From: Rhizobacter sp. Root1221
Lineage (GTDB): Bacteria > Pseudomonadota > Gammaproteobacteria > Burkholderiales > Burkholderiaceae_C
NCBI RefSeq assembly: GCF_001425785.1
Contig: NZ_LMDI01000007.1
Span: 62,001 to 126,000, forward strand
Length of the DNA: 64,000 bases
Direction of reading: 5' to 3'
Shown here one piece after another: positions 59,702 to 64,000 of this stretch; the stretch's first letter is position 1; the number at the start of each line of letters is the position of its first letter. The translations under genes and the position numbers were made by a program. The notes under the pieces are model-generated. The model had not been told where the DNA came from. It made no database searches and saw nothing but the letters and a program-made list of their open reading frames with translations.

Positions 59702-60577
59702 ATGGACATGAACGCATTGGCCGACCTCGCGCTCGTCGCAACGAATGGCGGCCTGGGAAAGGCAAGCCGTGCGAGCGGGAAATCGAAGGCGACCCTGTCC
59801 CGGCGCATCGCGGACCTGGAAGAGCAACTCGGCGTGCGACTCATCGAGCGCAGCGCCCGCGGGCTCAAGCTCACGGAAGCCGGCCAGGTGCTGATGGAGC
59901 GCACCGAAGGGCCCATGCACGAGGTCATTGAAGCCATGACCGCCGCTCGCGAGGGCTTGTCGGCACCGCGCGGACGCTTGCGTGTCGCTTCTCCGGTGCT
60001 GTTCTCCCAGCTTGCGATGGGTCGCATCTCCGCCGGGTTCTGCGCGGCTTACCCGGACGTCACATGCGAGGTGGTGGCAGAGGATCGCCTGGTCGACCTC
60101 GTGGAGGAGCAGTTCGACGCCGCGATCCGTATCAATCCAGGTCCGGACAGCAGCCTCGTGGGCCGGTGCTTCGCCAAGGACAGGCTCGTGGTCGTGGCTG
60201 CACCCTCCGTGCCTGTGCCAACCCCAGGCAAGGTCAGCCCCGTTCCCGGCATCGTTTCCACAACCTTCCAACCCACGAACTGGACGCTCGACGACGGGCG
60301 CCTGGTCCTGGAGCCGATCCCGAGGCTGAGACTCTCCTCATTCCTGATGATTCGCGACGCTGCGGTCGCCGGCGCCGGCGCTGCCCTGATACCGCAGTCC
60401 ATCGCGTGGAACCAACTGACCCGCGGAGAGCTGGTTCAGTGGGGCACGGTTTCGGGTGTGGAGGTCGCGCTCTGGGTCTTGCATACATCGCGACGACTTC
60501 CTGCGCCGAAGGTTCGGGCCTTTGTCGACTTCATGTGCGCGCAATATCCGGATGCGTCCCTCGTACTGAACGGCTGA
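59702..60577 (+). CDS. LysR family transcriptional regulator
   Basis: 291 residues starting MDMNALADLALVATNGGLGK. The helix-turn-helix is at about 15-60 (KASRASGKSKATLSRRIADL, EEQLGVRLIERSARGLKLTE), followed by a periplasmic-binding-protein-like effector domain (APRGRLRVASPVLFSQLAMG). Expected to control itself and the divergent oxidoreductase/NmrA pair; inducer unknown. Ends 6 bp from the trehalase stop, tail to tail. Confidence 0.92.
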   Translation: MDMNALADLALVATNGGLGKASRASGKSKATLSRRIADLEEQLGVRLIERSARGLKLTEAGQVLMERTEGPMHEVIEAMTAAREGLSAPRGRLRVASPVLFSQLAMGRISAGFCAAYPDVTCEVVAEDRLVDLVEEQFDAAIRINPGPDSSLVGRCFAKDRLVVVAAPSVPVPTPGKVSPVPGIVSTTFQPTNWTLDDGRLVLEPIPRLRLSSFLMIRDAAVAGAGAALIPQSIAWNQLTRGELVQWGTVSGVEVALWVLHTSRRLPAPKVRAFVDFMCAQYPDASLVLNG

Positions 60578-60583
60578 AGGACC

Positions 60584-62122
60584 TCAGGGATCGGGGTAGA
60601 GCTTCTTCAGCTTCACGAGCACCGCGTTGGTCCACCCGAAGCCGCACTGCGTGGGGTACTCGCCCCCGCCCCCCGGCTTGTCGTCCATCACGTCGTACTT
60701 CTCGAGCAGGCGTCCGGTGTCGCGGTGCACGCGCTGGATGCAGCCGATCCAGCGTGTGCCGATCTCGCGCGCGAGCGTGTCGTGTCCGTACCGCCGCAGC
60801 CCGTCCACCGCCATCCACTGCAGCGGGGCCCAGCCGTTGGGCACGTCCCACTGCTGGCCGGAGCACACGGTGGTGGTGACGATGCCGTTGCGCATCAGCA
60901 GCTGCGACGCCACCGCGTCGGCCACCCGCGCCGCCTCGTCGTGCGACGCCTGGCCCAGGAACAGCGGCACCACGGTGGCCGCCGACAACTGCGTGCGCGG
61001 CACCCCGCGCAACCAGTGGTAGTCGACGTGGTGGCCGCGGGTGTTGTCCCACAGGTAGGTGCGCAGGGCCTCGCGGCGCGCATCGGCACGCGCCCGGTAG
61101 AGGGCCTCGCCCGCCGTGTCGCCCGCCTGCGCGCAACCGGTGGCGATGGCCTCCTCCAGGCCCAGCAGCAGGCTGTTCAGGTCGACGGGCAGGATGGCCG
61201 TGGTCTCGATGGATGACAGCCGGTCCGGGTCGGCACACCAGCGGCTGCTGAAGTCCCACCCGCTTTCGGCGGCGGCGCGCAGGTCGCGGTACACGTCGCC
61301 GTACGGCCGGTCGCTGTCGCGCGCGGTGTGCACGTCTTCCCGGTACGACTCGTCGCGCGGTTCGTCGCGGTCGTCCCAGAACCGGTTCAGCAAGTGGCCA
61401 TCGGGCAGGCGCACCACACGCGACACCGCGGTGCCGGGGTCCAGCAGGTGTTCCCCCGCCATCCAGTAGCCGTGTTCGGCCTTCAGCTGCGGCAGGAAGC
61501 GTGCGTACGCAGGCGTCCCACCGGCCGCGACACACTCGATCATCTTGAAGAAAAACGGCGGTTGCGAGCGGCTGAGGTAGTAGGTGCGGTTGCCATTCGG
61601 CACGTGCCCGTGGCGGTCGATCAGGTGGGCGAAGTTGAGCACCATGCCCTCGGCCAGCGCGGCGTGGCCGGACTCCACGAGGCCCAGCATCGTGAAATAC
61701 GAGTCCCAGTAGTACACCTCGCTGAACCGCCCGCCGGGCACCACGTACGGGTGCGGCAGCGGCAGCAGCGTGTCGGTCTCGCGCAACACGGCATCGGCCA
61801 CCGGCTGGCGCGTGAGCTGCGGCCACAGCGTGGCCACGTGGTGCATGGCGTCGTCGTACGGCACGGCCGAGTCGTGCGAGCCGGCCTGCCACGGCAGGTC
61901 GAAGTGCCGGCGCACGAACTCGGCCAGCGCGGTGCCGGTCAACGGCCCCTCGGCCTCGTACAGCGCGCGGATCACCGCGGGCGACTGCCTCGCCACCGCA
62001 TCGACGAACACCTTGCCGTCGCCGAACACGTCTTCCATCTGCACGTCCGTGAACAGCCGGCCGTACTTCTCGACCAGCGACAGCACCACCGCGGGGCGGG
62101 TCTCGGGGGCACCGTGTCTCAT
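60584..62122 (-). CDS. treF: Trehalase (GH37), cytoplasmic type
   Basis: Hydrolyses trehalose to two glucose. The 512-residue product has the GH37 signatures PGGRFSEVYYWDSY, QWDVPNGWAPLQ and GGGGEYPTQCGFGWTN, and the catalytic Asp/Glu regions. No signal peptide, matching the cytoplasmic TreF type. Its ATG overlaps the stop of the upstream ABC ATPase gene by 4 bp (ATGA), so uptake and hydrolysis are linked. Confidence 0.92.
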   Translation of the reverse strand: MRHGAPETRPAVVLSLVEKYGRLFTDVQMEDVFGDGKVFVDAVARQSPAVIRALYEAEGPLTGTALAEFVRRHFDLPWQAGSHDSAVPYDDAMHHVATLWPQLTRQPVADAVLRETDTLLPLPHPYVVPGGRFSEVYYWDSYFTMLGLVESGHAALAEGMVLNFAHLIDRHGHVPNGNRTYYLSRSQPPFFFKMIECVAAGGTPAYARFLPQLKAEHGYWMAGEHLLDPGTAVSRVVRLPDGHLLNRFWDDRDEPRDESYREDVHTARDSDRPYGDVYRDLRAAAESGWDFSSRWCADPDRLSSIETTAILPVDLNSLLLGLEEAIATGCAQAGDTAGEALYRARADARREALRTYLWDNTRGHHVDYHWLRGVPRTQLSAATVVPLFLGQASHDEAARVADAVASQLLMRNGIVTTTVCSGQQWDVPNGWAPLQWMAVDGLRRYGHDTLAREIGTRWIGCIQRVHRDTGRLLEKYDVMDDKPGGGGEYPTQCGFGWTNAVLVKLKKLYPDP

Positions 62123-63258
62123 GCTGCCACCCGCAAGGCGGGCCCGTCGAGGCGGGTCACCGCCTGGCCGTCGGGGAGGAACACGTGCACGTGTTCGGGC
62201 GGAAACGAAAACGGCACGGCACTGCCCACGCGCAACGAGGCATCGAGTGTCTTGGCCATGAACGCCTCCGTGCCGTCGCCCGCGTGCAGGTACGCGTAGC
62301 TGTGTTCACCCAGGTGCTCCAGGTGGGTGACCACGGCGTTGCGGTCGCCCTGCCCCAGCACCACGTGTTCCGGGCGGATGCCGATGGTCACGTCGCCGCC
62401 CACCGGCAAGGCCTGCCGCACCGCGGCGGCCTGCACCCGCGCGGACACCGATGCACCCAACACCAACGCCTGCAACCCGCGGTCGGTCACCTGGGTGATG
62501 GTGCCCGGCAGGAAGTTCATTGCCGGTGACCCGATGAAACCGGCCACGAACCGGTTCGCCGGCCGGTGATACAGCTCGAGCGGGTGGCCCACCTGGGCGA
62601 TGCTGGGCAGGCCCTGCCGTTCGGCGTCGGGCCGCAGCAGCACGATCTTGTGCGCGAGGGTCATCGCCTCGACCTGGTCGTGGGTGACGTACACCATGCT
62701 CGCCGAGCCCAGGTCGCGGTGCAGGCGCGCGATCTCCACGCGGGTCTTCACCCTGAGCGAGGCATCGAGGTTCGACAGCGGTTCGTCGAACAGGAACACC
62801 TTCGGCTGGCGCACGATGGCGCGGCCGATGGCCACCCGCTGCCGCTGCCCGCCCGACATGTCGCGCGGCTTGCGCTGCAGCAGCTCGTCCAGGCGCAGGA
62901 TGCGCGAGGCCTCGGCCACCCGGCGGTCGATCTCGCCCGCTGGCAGCTTCAGGTGCCGCAGGCCGAAGGCCATGTTCTCGAACGCCGTCATGTGGGGGTA
63001 CAGCGCGTAGCTCTGGAACACCATCGCGACGTTGCGTTTCGCGGGCGGCAGGTCATCGACCCGCCGCCCGTCGATCTCGATCTCGCCGCTGCTCGCGTCG
63101 TCGAGCCCGGCGATCAGCCGCAGCAGCGTGGACTTGCCGCAGCCCGACGGGCCGATGAACACGCAGAACTCGCCCGGCTCGACGGTAAGGGTGATGTCCT
63201 TCAGGACATGGGTGGTGCCAAAGTGCTTGTTGACATCCCGCAACTGGATCTTGGACAT
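62119..63258 (-). CDS. Sugar ABC transporter ATPase (MalK/UgpC type)
   Basis: 379 residues. Walker [21 protein letters not shown], signature MSGGQRQRVAIGRA, Walker B KVFLFDEPLSNLDASLRVKT and the switch His in MVYVTHDQVEAMTL. A C-terminal TOBE regulatory domain (FLPGTITQVTDRGLQALVLG, IGIRPEHVVLGQGDRNAVV) is of the CUT1 sugar-importer type. Gene neighbours (trehalase coupled to it, permease upstream) point to trehalose or a related disaccharide. Confidence 0.92.
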   Translation of the reverse strand: MSKIQLRDVNKHFGTTHVLKDITLTVEPGEFCVFIGPSGCGKSTLLRLIAGLDDASSGEIEIDGRRVDDLPPAKRNVAMVFQSYALYPHMTAFENMAFGLRHLKLPAGEIDRRVAEASRILRLDELLQRKPRDMSGGQRQRVAIGRAIVRQPKVFLFDEPLSNLDASLRVKTRVEIARLHRDLGSASMVYVTHDQVEAMTLAHKIVLLRPDAERQGLPSIAQVGHPLELYHRPANRFVAGFIGSPAMNFLPGTITQVTDRGLQALVLGASVSARVQAAAVRQALPVGGDVTIGIRPEHVVLGQGDRNAVVTHLEHLGEHSYAYLHAGDGTEAFMAKTLDASLRVGSAVPFSFPPEHVHVFLPDGQAVTRLDGPALRVAA

Positions 63259-63270
63259 GGAATTGTTCCT

Positions 63271-64000
63271 TCAGCCCTTGACGGCGCCGGCAGTGAGCCC
63301 CGACACGATGCGGCGCTGGAAATAGACAACGAGGACCACGAGCGGCAGCGTCACGATGACCGACGCCGCCATGATCGACCCCCACGGCAGTTCGAAGCCC
63401 GAGGCCCCCGAGATCAGCGTGATGGCGACGGGCACGGTGCGTTGCCCGGTGGACAGCGTGAACGTGAGCGCGAACAGGAACTCGTTCCACGACGCGATGA
63501 ACGCCAGCAGCCCGGTGGCCACCAACGCCGGCCACAGCAGTGGCAGGAAGATGCGGAAGATCACCGTGAACACGCCCAGCCCGTCCATGGCCGCGGCCTC
63601 CTCCAGCTCCTTTGGCAGCTGCTTCATGAACGTGACGAGCACCCACACGGTGAACGGCAGCGTGATGACGAGGTGCGAGATCCACAGCGCGCCCAGGTGG
63701 TCGTACAGCCCGAGGAAACGCACCAGCTCGTACATGCCCGACAGCACCGCCACCTGCGGGAACATCGACACGGCGAGGATCGTCATCAGCAGCAGCCCGC
63801 GGCCTCGAAACGCCACGCGCCCGAGCGACCAGGCCGCGAGCAGGCTGAGCCCGAGCGACAGCGCCACGGTGCCGGCCGCCACCACCGCCGAGTTCATCAG
63901 GTTGAGCCCGAACGGCTGGTCGCGGAACAGCGCGCGGTAGTTGTCGAGCGTGGCCGCGTTCGGCCACAGATCGGGCACGAACAGCGCCGAGCCCTGCTTG
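63271..64000 (-). CDS. Carbohydrate ABC permease (MalG type), N-terminus cut by window edge
   Basis: The minus frame is open to the window edge, with residues KQGSALFVPDLWPNAATLDN at the edge side, so the true start is outside. Several membrane helices, and the EAA loop that contacts the ATPase, LEEAAAMDGLGVFTVIFRIF followed by LPLLWPAL. This is the second membrane subunit of a CUT1 importer; the first subunit and binding protein probably lie beyond the window. 12 bp before the ATPase gene. Confidence 0.9.
   Translation of the reverse strand, partial: KQGSALFVPDLWPNAATLDNYRALFRDQPFGLNLMNSAVVAAGTVALSLGLSLLAAWSLGRVAFRGRGLLLMTILAVSMFPQVAVLSGMYELVRFLGLYDHLGALWISHLVITLPFTVWVLVTFMKQLPKELEEAAAMDGLGVFTVIFRIFLPLLWPALVATGLLAFIASWNEFLFALTFTLSTGQRTVPVAITLISGASGFELPWGSIMAASVIVTLPLVVLVVYFQRRIVSGLTAGAVKG

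Noticed and set aside
60324-60335. A third copy of the GAGGCTGAGA word inside the LysR gene
   Set aside because: It is within a well-formed coding sequence and too short to be more than chance.

Overview
This is a high-GC, gene-dense chromosomal segment of a betaproteobacterium, most likely of the order Burkholderiales (Rhizobacter/Leptothrix/Rubrivivax-like). This is inferred from family content and gene order, not from a database search. The supporting blocks are rnhA-methyltransferase-gloB-mltD, dnaX-ybaB-recR, trxA-rho-rpmE2, the pst-phoU-phoBR run, glmM-folP-ftsH-rlmE/yhbY-greA-carBA, and surE-pcm-nlpD-rpoS. I see no insertion sequence, prophage, integron, CRISPR array, tRNA or rRNA. One structural RNA, the 4.5S signal recognition particle RNA, is clear.

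Layout. 1-8 kb: RNase HI (cut by the left edge), a methyltransferase, glyoxalase II and an MltD-like transglycosylase, then the replication/recombination set dnaX-ybaB-recR, a PurM-like paralogue and ffs. 8-9.2 kb: two small hypothetical genes, a 13-bp tandem repeat, a REP-like patch and a strong terminator. 9.2-13.5 kb: a Ser/Thr kinase-HDOD-GAF protein next to a pseudokinase-HDOD protein, the least ordinary protein pair here. 13.7-18 kb: trxA, rho with a structured leader, rpmE2 and a GT-C type membrane protein. 18-25.5 kb: a complete phosphate regulon, pstS-pstC-pstA-pstB-phoU-phoB-phoR on the minus strand with a clear Pho box, closed by a long imperfect inverted repeat; a FAS1 lipoprotein is divergent from pstS. 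25.6-36.6 kb: glmM, folP, ftsH, rlmE, yhbY (divergent), a DUF4149 protein, greA, carB and carA with a leader carrying two similar hairpins. 36.9-38.6 kb: bacterioferritin, its ferredoxin Bfd behind a Fur-like site, and a BAX inhibitor-1 protein. 38.6-43.7 kb: rlmD, rpoS, nlpD, pcm and surE, a stress and stationary-phase block.

43.8-64 kb: a quinone oxidoreductase, a NarL-type response regulator with its membrane histidine kinase, a RecQ-family helicase preceded by two small hypotheticals, a GDSL lipoprotein-OmpW operon with a palindromic operator candidate, serine dehydratase, a small Ala/Lys-rich DNA-binding candidate with an elaborate AT-rich palindrome upstream, an M14 peptidase-hydrolase pair, a PAS/degenerate-GGDEF protein, an NmrA-like protein and oxidoreductase with a divergent LysR regulator, and a trehalase with ABC importer genes running off the right edge.

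How the genes work together: most are housekeeping operons with tight spacing and many 4-bp ATGA/GTGA stop-start overlaps (gloB/mltD, pstC/pstA, folP/glmM, surE/pcm, M14/hydrolase, ABC/trehalase), pointing to translational coupling. The candidates for undescribed biology are the kinase/pseudokinase-HDOD pair, the leaders of rho and carA, the nested palindrome at 54536-54571, the GDSL-OmpW operon, the PurM-like paralogue and the long inverted repeat after phoR.
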